Source: Paracoccus shanxieyensis
GTDB lineage: Bacteria; Pseudomonadota; Alphaproteobacteria; Rhodobacterales; Rhodobacteraceae
DNA: 64,000 nt
Reading direction: 5' to 3'
NCBI RefSeq assembly: GCF_009711265.1
Contig: NZ_WMII01000005.1
Location: forward strand, 62,001 to 126,000
Both the position numbers and the translations under genes were made by a program. Within the stretch, counting starts at the first letter, position 1. Each line of letters opens with the position of its first letter. This document shows positions 42,172 through 51,638 of the stretch, one piece after another. Below the pieces are notes generated by a model. It was not told where the DNA came from. It made no database searches and saw only the letters and a list, made by a program, of their open reading frames with translations.

Positions 42172-42909
42172 CTAGCGCGCCAGCAGCAGGATAGGGCGGT
42201 CGTTTTCGTCCAGCAGCAGCAGCTTGCGCTGCGCGGGCAGGGTCTGGAAGCTGCGGGCGGCGGTCAGGGCTTGCAGAAACTTCGCCTCTTGATCCATGAC
42301 GGCGGGCGGGCACAGCCGCCGGGTGCTGGCCAGCGGGCCGATGCGCAGGGTCGCGCCCTCGATCCGGGCCGTGCCGGTGAAGCGGTTGCAGCCGCCGCTG
42401 CCGCTGACGTGGCCATCCTCGGCAATGTGCAGCGTCGATTGCAGATTGTCGATGACGCCGCCGCCCTGAATATCCTCGGCCAGCCAATCGCCGCCAAGCG
42501 GCAGGGCCGGGCTTTGCGCCACGCGCTGAACGGTGATGTCCTGCGAGGGTCCAAAGGCCGGGTGATGCGTGGTCGTGGTGAACAGCAGGTCGTCGCCGTC
42601 GCGGATCTGGGCGCGCAGGGCATAATCATGGCCGGGCTGGATCGCGGTGCTGTCGAATGTCAGCCGGAACGGGATCGGGCTGGCCACCGCATCGCGGATG
42701 ACCTGACGCGCGATCACCTGCGCCGGGGCATCGGCACGCGAGACATCCTCAAGCCGGATCTCGGTCACGGTATCGGCGGGCAGCGCCATGCGCTCGCGAT
42801 AGGTGACATGGCCGTCAAGCTGCTTCATCTGCGCCAGCGCGGGCAGGGGCAGCATCACGGCTGGTATCAGGGCAAGAAGCCCGGAAAATCTGCGGCGGGA
42901 CAACGGCAT
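42172..42909 (-). CDS. YbaY-type plus META-domain secreted protein
   Basis: 245 aa. N-terminal export signal with twin arginines, MPLSRRRFSGLLALIPAV, cleavage near ALA. Residues about 30-130 resemble the YbaY/lipoprotein-chaperone beta domain (TVTEIRLEDVSRADAPA, PIPFRLTFD); 135-245 is a META domain (LHIAEDGHVSGSGGCNRFTG, then MDQEAKFLQAL). META proteins such as HslJ are envelope-stress or antibiotic-tolerance factors. No lipobox cysteine is visible. ATG 42909 has AGGA upstream. It follows the RND pump operon on the same strand after 99 bp. Confidence 0.8.
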   Translation of the reverse strand: MPLSRRRFSGLLALIPAVMLPLPALAQMKQLDGHVTYRERMALPADTVTEIRLEDVSRADAPAQVIARQVIRDAVASPIPFRLTFDSTAIQPGHDYALRAQIRDGDDLLFTTTTHHPAFGPSQDITVQRVAQSPALPLGGDWLAEDIQGGGVIDNLQSTLHIAEDGHVSGSGGCNRFTGTARIEGATLRIGPLASTRRLCPPAVMDQEAKFLQALTAARSFQTLPAQRKLLLLDENDRPILLLAR

Positions 42910-43008
42910 GAAAGCTTCCTGCGGGGGGCGTATCTGCGGGCAAGGATGACCGGGCGGGCAGGCCCGGTCAAGACAGGCCCGGTTTAGGCGGGCGGTCAAG
43001 GCGGGCGG

Positions 43009-46000
43009 TCAAGGCAGCCGGTCAGGCGCGTGATGCGCGTCGTCGGGCGCCTTAGGCAGCCATGGGCGGATCAGGTTCAGGAAACCGTCCACATAGGTCA
43101 GCAGCACCGGCACCACCACCAGCGTCAGCAACGACGACGAGATCAGCCCGCCGATCACCGCATGTGCCATGGGGGCGTTTTGCGAACTGCCGCCATGCAT
43201 GTTGATGGCCAGCGGGATCATGCCGAAGATCATCGCCAGCGTCGTCATGACGATGGGGCGGAAGCGGGTGGCGCCTGCCTCGATCAGCGCCTCGCGCAGG
43301 GGGCGGCCCTCGGCGCGTTGCTGATTGGCATTGTCGACCAGCAGGATGGCGTTCTTGACCACCAGACCCATCAGCATGATGAAGCCGATGACCGAGAACA
43401 TGTTCAGGGTCGATCCGCCGATCATCAGCCCCAGCATCACCCCCACGATGGCCAGCGGCAGCGAGGACATGATGGCAATGGGTTGCAAAAAGCTGCCGAA
43501 TTGCGAGGCCAGCACCAGATAGATGAAGACGATGGCCAGCCCCAGCGCCACCAGCGCCGACATGCCGGATTTGGCGATGTCTTCGGCGTCGCCTCCGGTG
43601 GCAAAGCCGTATCCGGGCGGCAGCGCCACGGCGGCCTGCGCCGCCTGCAGGCCGGGCTGGATGGTGCGGATATCGGCGCCGTCGCCCAGACCGGCGGTGA
43701 TGCTGACCGAACGCTGGCGATTTTCGCGCGTGATCTCGCCGGCGCTTTCCGAGGCCTCGATCTGGGCGATCTGGTCCAGACGGATGACGCCCTGGCCGTC
43801 CTGCGTGCCCGCGATGGGCAGGCTGGCCAGCTTGCCCGCATCGTCGCGCAGATCCTTGGGCAGCCGCACCACGACATCATAGCTGTCGCCATTGGGCGCG
43901 GTCCATTCCGACACGGTTTCGCCCGCGACCATCGGGGACAGCGCATTGCCGATCTGCGCCAGCGTCACGCCCAGATCGGATGCCGCCTCGCGGTCCACCC
44001 GCACGCCCAGCGTGGGCTGCGGATCATCCAGCGAGGTGCGCACATCGACCAGCCCCGGCAGCTTTTCCATTTCTGCCGCCAGCTCTCCCGACAGCCGTTT
44101 CAGGGTGTTCAGGTCGGTGCCATGGATCTTCAGCTCGACCGGCGTGGCAAGGCCGCCGCCGAAGCTGTCGCCCGCACCGACGCGGAAGGTCGCGCCCGGC
44201 ACCTGTTCCAGCGCCTGCCGGATCGGCACGCTGAGTTCGGCGGGATCCATCGTGCGTTCGGTCGGCGGCACCAGCCGCGCGGTGATGGTCGCGGCACTGT
44301 CACCGCCGGTGCTGCTGCCGGAATTCACCGTGGCATAGGTGCCGATCACCTGCGGAAAGCCGCGCAGGATGGCATCGACCTGTTCGATCTTGGTCTGGGT
44401 GCGGTCCAGCGACGATCCGATGGGCAGCTCCATTTCCACCTGCACCTCGGAATTGTCCGAGGCGGGGGCGAATTCCGCGCCGACCAGCGGGAACAGCATC
44501 AACCCGCCCGCAAAGGCTGCGGCGGCAATGGCCAGCGTGGTCTTGCGCCAGTTCAGCGCCCATTCGATCAGACGGCGATAGGCGCGGGTCACACGCTCGA
44601 ACCAATGGTCGAACCGCTGGACGGCCCGGCCGATGGGGCCGCGCTTCGCGTCTTTTTCCGAGGCGGGATCATACCAGACCGACGACATCATCGGGTCCAG
44701 CGTGAAGGACACGAACAGCGAAATCATCACCGCGACCGACACCGTGATGCCGAATTGCAGAAAGAACCGCCCGATGATGCCGTCCATGAAGGCCACGGGC
44801 AGAAACACCGCGACGATGGACAGCGTGGTCGCCAGCACGGCCAGCCCGATTTCGGCGGTGCCGTCCAGCGCCGCCTGTTCGTGGCTTTTGCCCATATGCA
44901 GGTGGCGCATGATGTTTTCGCGCACCACGATGGCATCGTCGATCAGGATGCCGATGGACAGCGACAGCGCCATCATCGTCATCATGTTCAGCGTGAAGCC
45001 CAGAAAATGGATCGCGGCCATCGTCCCGATGATCGAGATCGGCAGCGTCAGCCCGGTGATGACCGTCGAGCGCCACGAATTCAGAAACAGGAACACGATG
45101 ACGGTCGCCAGAATGGCACCTTCGATCAGCATGTTCTGCACGGCCTTGAAGCTTTGTTCGACCGGCACGGCATTGTCGCGGATCAATGAGATGTCGATGC
45201 CGTCATACAGCGGATCGACGCGCATCCTTTCGATCTCGGCGCGCACGGCCTCGGCCACGCCCACGGTATTGGCGCCCTGCGTCTTCAGCACGTCGATGGT
45301 GATGGCGGGGCGGCCGTCGATCATCGCAAGGCTTTCGCGTTCGGCCAGATCGGTGCCGACCCGTGCCAGATCGCCCAGCCGGACCGGAAAGCCGCCGCGC
45401 TGGCCGATGATGATGTTCTCAAAGCCCTGAAGCTCGGCGATGCGGCCCTCGACCTGCAAGGACCGGGTGCTGGCACCTTCGGTCACGTCGCCTGCGGGCA
45501 GGTCGGCATTGTCGTCGCGCAGGATCGCCGCGATTTCCGACGCGCCGACGCCAAGCGCGGTCTGGCGTTCCGGGTCCAGCAGGATCTGCACCTCATTGGG
45601 CAGACCGCCCACGACCGAGGCCTGACCCACGCCGGTCACATTGGCGATGCGGGTCGAGATCTCATCCTCGGCAAGCTTGGTCAGCGTGCCTGCCCCCAGC
45701 ACCGATGACGACAGCCCGATGGACAGGATCGGCATTTCCGTCGGATCAAAGCGCAGGATGCGCGGATCGTCGGCATCGTCGGGCAGCGTGCCCTGCACCT
45801 GCGATACCCGGTCGCGCACCTCTTGCGCGGCGGTGATGCTGTCGACCTCAAGGTCGAACATGATCAGCACCATCGACGTGCCGGTCTGCGCGGTCGAGGT
45901 GATGGTGTCGATGCCCGACAGGGTGGCGACGGCATCCTCGATGGGTTTGATGATGTCGTTTTCCACCGCCTCGGGCGTCGCGCCGGGATATGAGGTGACG

Positions 46001-46140
46001 ACGGCGATGACCGGGAAGTCCACCTCGGGCAATTCGTCGATGGCAAGGCGGGAATAGGAAAACAGCCCGATGACGACGATGGCGATCATGACCATCGTGG
46101 CAAAGACCGGCTGGCGGACGGCGATGCGGGTCAGGATCAT
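43009..46140 (-). CDS. RND efflux pump, HAE1-type inner-membrane transporter
   Basis: 1043 aa, standard RND length: one helix at the N-terminus, large periplasmic loop, then the TM4 proton-relay aspartate pair in SIGILIDDAIVVREN, and a matching second half with VVKNAILLVDNANQQR. FDPTEMPILSIGLSS and the APASDNSEVQVEMELP loop fit the multidrug (hydrophobe/amphiphile) group rather than heavy-metal pumps. It starts one base after the adaptor stop. An outer-membrane channel is not encoded here, so a shared TolC is presumably used. Confidence 0.93.
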   Translation of the reverse strand: MILTRIAVRQPVFATMVMIAIVVIGLFSYSRLAIDELPEVDFPVIAVVTSYPGATPEAVENDIIKPIEDAVATLSGIDTITSTAQTGTSMVLIMFDLEVDSITAAQEVRDRVSQVQGTLPDDADDPRILRFDPTEMPILSIGLSSSVLGAGTLTKLAEDEISTRIANVTGVGQASVVGGLPNEVQILLDPERQTALGVGASEIAAILRDDNADLPAGDVTEGASTRSLQVEGRIAELQGFENIIIGQRGGFPVRLGDLARVGTDLAERESLAMIDGRPAITIDVLKTQGANTVGVAEAVRAEIERMRVDPLYDGIDISLIRDNAVPVEQSFKAVQNMLIEGAILATVIVFLFLNSWRSTVITGLTLPISIIGTMAAIHFLGFTLNMMTMMALSLSIGILIDDAIVVRENIMRHLHMGKSHEQAALDGTAEIGLAVLATTLSIVAVFLPVAFMDGIIGRFFLQFGITVSVAVMISLFVSFTLDPMMSSVWYDPASEKDAKRGPIGRAVQRFDHWFERVTRAYRRLIEWALNWRKTTLAIAAAAFAGGLMLFPLVGAEFAPASDNSEVQVEMELPIGSSLDRTQTKIEQVDAILRGFPQVIGTYATVNSGSSTGGDSAATITARLVPPTERTMDPAELSVPIRQALEQVPGATFRVGAGDSFGGGLATPVELKIHGTDLNTLKRLSGELAAEMEKLPGLVDVRTSLDDPQPTLGVRVDREAASDLGVTLAQIGNALSPMVAGETVSEWTAPNGDSYDVVVRLPKDLRDDAGKLASLPIAGTQDGQGVIRLDQIAQIEASESAGEITRENRQRSVSITAGLGDGADIRTIQPGLQAAQAAVALPPGYGFATGGDAEDIAKSGMSALVALGLAIVFIYLVLASQFGSFLQPIAIMSSLPLAIVGVMLGLMIGGSTLNMFSVIGFIMLMGLVVKNAILLVDNANQQRAEGRPLREALIEAGATRFRPIVMTTLAMIFGMIPLAINMHGGSSQNAPMAHAVIGGLISSSLLTLVVVPVLLTYVDGFLNLIRPWLPKAPDDAHHAPDRLP

Positions 46141-46141
46141 G

Positions 46142-47281
46142 TCAGCCGCCCACGCGGTTGATGCGCATGCCGTCGCGCAGACGTTCCAGCGGCTGCGACA
46201 CGATCAGATCGCCCGGTTGCAGGCCGGAACTGATCTGCGCCGTGCGGTCGCGGTTCCAGTTGCGCGCGATCTGCACATCCTGTCGAACCACGCGGTCGCC
46301 GTCGATCTTCAGCACATAGCGCGCCTCGCCATCCTGCCGGATCGCGCTGGCCGGGATGCCGATGCCGTCCGACTGTTCAAGGATCAGCTCGCCCGAGGCG
46401 AACATGCCGCCGCGCAGCACCCGGTCGGGATTGTCGATCGAGGCATAGACCGGCAGCACCCGCGTCCCCGACACGGCGACCGGCGCGATGCGGTCGATAT
46501 TCCCCTGAAAGCTGCGCCGGTCGATGCCGTCCACCCGGATCGACACGCGCTGCCCCGTCGCCAGACGCGGCGCATTGTTGACCGGAACGCCGCCCTCCAG
46601 AAACATTTTCGAGATATCCACCAGTTCCAGCATTTCCGTGCCGGGGGTGACATAGGCGCCGGGATTGACCGCGCGCGCGCTGATCGTGCCGTCAAAGGGC
46701 GCGGTGATGCGGGCCTTGGACAGGTCATCCTCGGCCGAGGCCACCTGCTTCATCAGCGCGGCGTAATTCGCCTCAAGCTGGGCGACATTCGCGGTGTCGG
46801 TTTCCATGGTCGAGGCGCTGGTGACGCCGCGCGCCACCAGATCATTGGTGCGCTTCAACTGCACCCGCGCCAGTTCCAGCTGCGCCCGCGTGGCCGCCGC
46901 CGTCGCCTGCTGCTGTTCCAGCTGGTTGCGCAGGGTTTCCACGTCGATGGTCGCCAGTTCCTGCCCGGCGACCACCGCGTCGCCTTCGCGGACATGCACC
47001 GCCTCGATCCGGCCCGCCACCTCGGCCGAGATGGTCAGCTCGCGCCCCGGCACCAGCGAGCCGGTCAGTTGCACGCTGTCCGACAGCCCGCCCTGCGCGA
47101 CCTCATGCACTTCCGAGGGCAGAAGCTGCATCACCACCTCGGGCGGGGCGGTGGTGTCCGGCGCGGCCTGTTCGCGGCCCCGCAGCAGCATGGCGGCCAC
47201 GGCCAGCGCGGCCAGCAGCGCCAGCGCGATCAGCAGACGCCGGCGTCTTTTCGGGGCGGGTGTCGCGCTATCGCTGGTCAT
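46142..47281 (-). CDS. RND efflux pump periplasmic adaptor
   Basis: 379-aa membrane-fusion protein with an N-terminal anchor (KRRRRLLIALALLAALAVAA), lipoyl half GRIEAVHVREGDAVVAGQEL, alpha-hairpin around 95-150 and barrel domains with KARITAPFDGTISARAVNPG. ATG 47281 overlaps the regulator's TGA, so the annotated start avoids a longer frame inside the regulator. It links the RND pump to an outer-membrane channel. Confidence 0.92.
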   Translation of the reverse strand: MTSDSATPAPKRRRRLLIALALLAALAVAAMLLRGREQAAPDTTAPPEVVMQLLPSEVHEVAQGGLSDSVQLTGSLVPGRELTISAEVAGRIEAVHVREGDAVVAGQELATIDVETLRNQLEQQQATAAATRAQLELARVQLKRTNDLVARGVTSASTMETDTANVAQLEANYAALMKQVASAEDDLSKARITAPFDGTISARAVNPGAYVTPGTEMLELVDISKMFLEGGVPVNNAPRLATGQRVSIRVDGIDRRSFQGNIDRIAPVAVSGTRVLPVYASIDNPDRVLRGGMFASGELILEQSDGIGIPASAIRQDGEARYVLKIDGDRVVRQDVQIARNWNRDRTAQISSGLQPGDLIVSQPLERLRDGMRINRVGG

Positions 47282-47766
47282 GTCGAGGGTTCCTGCTGTT
47301 CCGCCCCGGCCGAGCATGTCGCTGAAATCTGTGTCAGCCATGTGTCCATGAAATCCGATGACAGCCGATAGAACCGGCCCAGATCCTGCACCCGTGCGCA
47401 GGCCGCACCGTCCCCGGCGTCGAAATCGGCCGCGATAGAGGCCAGCGTGTCGGCATTCTGGCGAAACCGCGCCGACAGGTGATGCAGCATCTGTTCATTG
47501 GGGCGTGGCGCGATTTCCCACATGTCCTGACGGCTGCCGATCTGGCCCACGCGCCGCACCATGCCCAGCAGTTCCAATTCGCGGTTATTGGTCGAGACCG
47601 AGGCTTTCGAGATCTGCAGATCCCCGGCGATCTGCGTCAGGCTGCGCGGGCCATCGGCCAGAATCAGATAGCCCATGATGTGACCCGAGATGCGGGACCG
47701 CCCCTCGATTTGCGCCATGACGCCAAGGGCTTCGATGAATTTGCGATGGGCGTCCGGTCCGGGCAT
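47278..47766 (-). CDS. GbsR/MarR-type transcriptional regulator
   Basis: 162-aa winged-helix regulator. HTH region ILADGPRSLTQIAGDLQISK with the recognition helix KASVSTNNRELELLGM, a pattern of the GbsR branch of MarR proteins. It is the first gene of regulator-adaptor-pump, and a palindrome sits 26 bp before its ATG. Autoregulated repression of the efflux operon, relieved by a pump substrate, is the likely scheme. Confidence 0.88.
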   Translation of the reverse strand: MPGPDAHRKFIEALGVMAQIEGRSRISGHIMGYLILADGPRSLTQIAGDLQISKASVSTNNRELELLGMVRRVGQIGSRQDMWEIAPRPNEQMLHHLSARFRQNADTLASIAADFDAGDGAACARVQDLGRFYRLSSDFMDTWLTQISATCSAGAEQQEPST

Positions 47767-47791
47767 GAAAGATCCGCGCTGTGTTCTGTTT

Positions 47792-47809
47792 GTTCAGTAT
47801 GTCCTGAAC
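47792..47809 (-). promoter_or_regulatory. palindromic operator of the efflux operon
   Basis: GTTCAG-TATGTC-CTGAAC, a perfect 6-bp inverted repeat with a 6-bp spacer, in the leader/promoter zone of the regulator gene. Half-site spacing of one helical turn suits a dimeric winged-helix repressor, most simply the adjacent GbsR/MarR protein. Confidence 0.6.
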
Positions 47810-47968
47810 GGACTGGATGATCCAGCGCGGAAATGGCCCTGATGACGCAGCGGCAAGCGGGTGAAGACGCGGCCGAGGCTAGGGGCCGAACCGGGCAGGG
47901 GCCATGCGCCATCCGCAGCCAACGCCTGTCGGGCGCTGGCGGTTTCCTGTCTGCGCAACCGGGGATGT

Positions 47969-47994
47969 GAAAAGCCCCGTGGCAGGGGCTTTTC
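47969..47994 (-). terminator. intrinsic terminator after the CocE operon
   Basis: A perfect 10-bp stem GAAAAGCCCC / GGGGCTTTTC with a 6-nt loop, 7 bp past the hydrolase stop. Read on the minus strand, the A-rich arm, GC core and T-rich arm give a classical intrinsic terminator; its symmetry would let it work both ways. Confidence 0.8.
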
Positions 47995-48001
47995 GTGGCA
48001 G

Positions 48002-49996
48002 TCAGATCAGGCGGCGCGGCACGATTTCGGCCCAGTCGCGCGTGGTGACATGTTCGCCGTTATGCTGGACGGTCATCTGCGCCTTGAGGTAGAAATTTTC
48101 CCGGTCCGAGGTCATCTCGCTGTCCAGCGCGATCACGGTTTTCCAGCCCTCGCGCCCCATTTCATAGCTTTGGCGCAGGGTATAGGCCGCCGTCGCCGGG
48201 TCGTCGGGATGGATGGTCAGTTCGCGGCGCAGGCTGTGCGACAGTGTGGTGCCGATCTCGTCGAAACGCAGGATGCCTTCGCCGAACAGCCCGCCCTGCC
48301 CGTCGGTGACATAGGTGACGTTTCCGGTCAGAAAGTCGGTGGTCACGCTGCGTTCCAGTCTGGCCGGGCGGATCATGGTGACCGGCACATCCAGCCCATG
48401 CGCGGGCGGCGCGAAACCCGCATGCGTGTCGCCGCCGGGGCGGACCGGCAGATGCAGCTGTGATGCGGCACTGTCGATGGTCAGCGTCGCCGCGCAGGGC
48501 GCGGGCCAGATGATCGGCCAATAGGCCGTCGCCACCGACACCCGCAGCCGATGCCCTGCCGCAAAGCGATGCCCGCAGGCCGACAGCTTCAGCCGCACGG
48601 TCTCATAGCGGCCCGGTTGCAGCGGCTTCGGTGCCTCATGCCCGTCGCGATGGGTCAGGTTCAGCACCTGATAGCTGACGCGCACCACCTTGCCATCGGG
48701 CGCGACATCGCCCAGCCGCACGACCAGATGCGCCACCGGCTGGTCCGAGGCCAGATGCAGCGCGATCTCTGGCACGCCCAGAATTTCCAGATCCTGTTCC
48801 AGGACGGGCGTGTCGAAGGTCAGCGCGCCGCCATCCTCGATGCGCTGATCTGCGGGCATTTCGCCCGCGCAACCCACCGCCATCCATTCGCCCGCCGCGA
48901 TGCCATGGCTTTGCGGCGACCGGATCGGCAGCAGCGCCGGGGCTTCGGCGGTCTCGCCCAGCGTGCCGTGGCCGCCCAGATACAGCACGCGCATCGGGTC
49001 GGGCAGCGGCCATGCGCTGCCGACCCAGCGGCCCGGCTGGACCGGGCGCGTCGGGTCGGGCTGCACGGGATCGTTGACATAGGCGCGCAGCTTCGGCTCA
49101 TCCATGACGCCGGTGTCTTGGCCGCGCAGCCACTGGTCCCACCAGCGCGTGGCCTCTTGCAGAAAGCCGATGGCCGGGCCGGGCGCGCCGTCATGCGGAT
49201 AGACATGCCCCCACGGCCCGATGATGCCGCGCGACGGCGCGGTCAGATGTTCCAGCAGGCGCGGCACGGAATTGGTATAGCTGTCGGCCCATGCGCCCAC
49301 CACCAGAACGGGGCACTGGATGGCGGCATAGTCTTCCTGCACCGAGCCATGTTTCCAATAGGCGTCATAGCTTTGATGTTCGGCCCAGATCGCGGGGAAG
49401 AATGGCAGCGTCTCCAGCCGCTTTTCCCATGCCGCGCGCCAGCCGGGGTCGGTGATTTCGGGATCCTGCGGGCGGGCCTGATAGGCCATCATGATCGAGC
49501 CCCACCACAGGTTGTCGTTCAGCAGGCAGCCATTCATGAAATGGATGTCGTCCTTGAACCGATCATCGGTGGAATAGCAGGTGATGATCGCCTTCAGCGC
49601 GGGCGGGCGGCGCGCGGCCACCTGCAAGGCGTTGAAGCCCGACCAGCTTTTGCCCATCATGCCGACATTGCCATCACACCATGGCTGGCGGGCGATCCAT
49701 GCGATGACCTCGACCGCATCATCCTGTTCCAGCGCCAGATATTCGTCGGCCAGCAGCCCCTCGCTGTCGCCCGAACCGCGGATGTCCACACGCACGGCGG
49801 CATAGCCCGCCTGCGCGAAATAGCCGTGCATCGGCGCATCGCGCCCCCGCGTCCCGTCGCGTTTGCGATAGGGGATATATTCCAGCACCGCAGGGGCGGG
49901 TGCGCCGTCCAGCCCGTCGGGCAGAAAGATCCGGGCGCTGAGGCGCGTGCCGTCGGACATGGGAATCCAGACGTGCTCAAGAATGTCGATTGCCAT
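48002..49996 (-). CDS. CocE/NonD-family hydrolase (X-Pro dipeptidyl-peptidase-like)
   Basis: 664-aa alpha/beta hydrolase with the nucleophile Ser118 in MMGKSWSGFNAL, the acid in VVGAWADSYTNSVPRL and the histidine in GPWGHVYPHDGAP. RVDIRGSGDSEGLLADEY is typical of CocE/PepX, and the C-terminal half is the jelly-roll domain. No signal peptide, so cytoplasmic. ATG 49996 has GGAGAG 6 nt upstream. Last gene of a peptide-type ABC operon, so it probably cleaves the ester or amide that the transporter brings in. Confidence 0.9.
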   Translation of the reverse strand: MAIDILEHVWIPMSDGTRLSARIFLPDGLDGAPAPAVLEYIPYRKRDGTRGRDAPMHGYFAQAGYAAVRVDIRGSGDSEGLLADEYLALEQDDAVEVIAWIARQPWCDGNVGMMGKSWSGFNALQVAARRPPALKAIITCYSTDDRFKDDIHFMNGCLLNDNLWWGSIMMAYQARPQDPEITDPGWRAAWEKRLETLPFFPAIWAEHQSYDAYWKHGSVQEDYAAIQCPVLVVGAWADSYTNSVPRLLEHLTAPSRGIIGPWGHVYPHDGAPGPAIGFLQEATRWWDQWLRGQDTGVMDEPKLRAYVNDPVQPDPTRPVQPGRWVGSAWPLPDPMRVLYLGGHGTLGETAEAPALLPIRSPQSHGIAAGEWMAVGCAGEMPADQRIEDGGALTFDTPVLEQDLEILGVPEIALHLASDQPVAHLVVRLGDVAPDGKVVRVSYQVLNLTHRDGHEAPKPLQPGRYETVRLKLSACGHRFAAGHRLRVSVATAYWPIIWPAPCAATLTIDSAASQLHLPVRPGGDTHAGFAPPAHGLDVPVTMIRPARLERSVTTDFLTGNVTYVTDGQGGLFGEGILRFDEIGTTLSHSLRRELTIHPDDPATAAYTLRQSYEMGREGWKTVIALDSEMTSDRENFYLKAQMTVQHNGEHVTTRDWAEIVPRRLI

Positions 49997-50039
49997 GAAT
50001 GGCTCTCCGATTGTCGTCAAGTCAGATAGGGAAAGGGGG

Positions 50040-51638
50040 TCAGGCGCCGGCCAGCGCCTGATCCAGCCAGCCGGGATCAAGCTGCGGCACCGAGGCCAGA
50101 AGCTTGCGCGTATAGGCTTGGCCGGGCGCGTCGAACAGCGTGGCCGTGTCGGCCATCTCGACGATCCGGCCCTGCTGCATCACCACCGTGCGGTCGGCCA
50201 GCCGCTTCACCACCGACAGATCGTGGGTGATGAACAGATAGGTCATGCCCAGCTCATCCTGCAGCTTGCGCAGCAGGCGCAGGATGTCTTCGGCCACCAG
50301 CGGATCCAGCGCCGAGGTGACCTCATCGCAGATGATCAGCTCGGGCGCTGCGGCCAGCGCGCGGGCGATGCAGACGCGCTGCTTCTGCCCGCCCGACAGC
50401 GCGCCGGGCAGCCGGTCGGCCATCTGGGCGGGCAGGCCGATCTGATCCAGCAGGCGCAGCATCTCGGCCCGGTTGGCGCGGCCTTTCAGCCCCTGAAAGC
50501 GGGCCAGCGGACGGCCGATGGTTTCGGCGACGGTCTGGCGTGGGTTCAGCGCCACATCGGGCAGCTGATAGATCAGCTGGATGCGCCGCAAAAGATCGGC
50601 ACCGCGCTTGCGATAGCTGCCGGGCAGATCGCTGCCCTGAAACGCGCAGACCCCTGCTATGGGCGGTAGCAGCCCCGCCACCACCCGCGCCAGCGTCGAT
50701 TTGCCCGAGCCGCTTTCGCCAACGATGGCCACGGTCTCGCCGCGCTTCACCGACAGGTCGATATCCGACAGCACCGGCGTCTTGCCATAGGCGGCCGAGA
50801 TGCCCTGCAGCCGCAGCAGCTCGGTGCCGGTCTTGTGGTCAGCCCCTGCGGGGGCCGACAGGCTTTCGCGGCGTTCCGACACCAGACGGCGGGTATAGTC
50901 CTGCTGCGGCGCGGTCAGGATCTGCTGTGTCGGGCCGGTTTCGACCTGCTTGCCGTGACGCAGCACCAGCAGCCGGTCTGCGACCTGCGCAATCACTGCC
51001 AGATCGTGCGTGATATACAGCGCCGAGGTGCCATATTTGCGGATCGTGTCGCGCAGCAGACGCAGCACCTCGATCTGGGTGGTCACGTCCAGCGCCGTCG
51101 TCGGCTCATCCAGCACCAGAATGTCGGGCTTGCAGGCCATGGCCAGCGCGACCATCGCCCGCTGAAGCTGCCCGCCCGAGACCTGATGCGGATAGCGGCT
51201 GCCGAAGGTCTGCGGATCGGGCAGGCCAAGCGCGGTGAACAGTTCGACCATCCACGCACGGGCCTGCGCCTCGGTCATCAGGCCGTGATACAGCGGCGCC
51301 TCGATGATCTGGCGGTCCAGCCGGCGGGCGGGGTTGAAGGCGGCGGCGGCGCTTTGCGCGACATAGGCGATGCGTGCGCCGCGCACCTGTTCGCGTTCGG
51401 CGCGGGTGCTGGCGGCCAGATTGCGGTCGGCCAGCCAGACCTCGCCGCCGGTGATGCGGCAGCCGCCGCGGCCATAGCCCATCGCGGCAAGGCCGATGGT
51501 CGATTTGCCCGCGCCGCTTTCGCCGATCAGGCCAAGGATCTCGCCCTTTTCCAGATCAAGCGAGACGCCGTGCAGCAATTCGGTGCCTTCGGCGGTGGCG
51601 ACCCGCAGATCGCGGATCTTCAGGACGGTGTTGGTCAT
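50040..51638 (-). CDS. dipeptide-type ABC transporter, fused double ATPase
   Basis: 532 aa with two ATPase domains. First: GESGAGKST at 39-47, VSGGQLQRAMVALA and LVLDEPTTALDVTT. Second: GESGSGKST near 300, LSGGQKQRVCIARA and IICDEVTSALDPLV. Each half keeps its key residues. ATG 51638 follows GGGAG at 7-nt spacing and overlaps the permease stop. Not closely similar in detail to the fused ATPase at 5367-6980, so these are separate systems. Confidence 0.92.
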   Translation of the reverse strand: MTNTVLKIRDLRVATAEGTELLHGVSLDLEKGEILGLIGESGAGKSTIGLAAMGYGRGGCRITGGEVWLADRNLAASTRAEREQVRGARIAYVAQSAAAAFNPARRLDRQIIEAPLYHGLMTEAQARAWMVELFTALGLPDPQTFGSRYPHQVSGGQLQRAMVALAMACKPDILVLDEPTTALDVTTQIEVLRLLRDTIRKYGTSALYITHDLAVIAQVADRLLVLRHGKQVETGPTQQILTAPQQDYTRRLVSERRESLSAPAGADHKTGTELLRLQGISAAYGKTPVLSDIDLSVKRGETVAIVGESGSGKSTLARVVAGLLPPIAGVCAFQGSDLPGSYRKRGADLLRRIQLIYQLPDVALNPRQTVAETIGRPLARFQGLKGRANRAEMLRLLDQIGLPAQMADRLPGALSGGQKQRVCIARALAAAPELIICDEVTSALDPLVAEDILRLLRKLQDELGMTYLFITHDLSVVKRLADRTVVMQQGRIVEMADTATLFDAPGQAYTRKLLASVPQLDPGWLDQALAGA

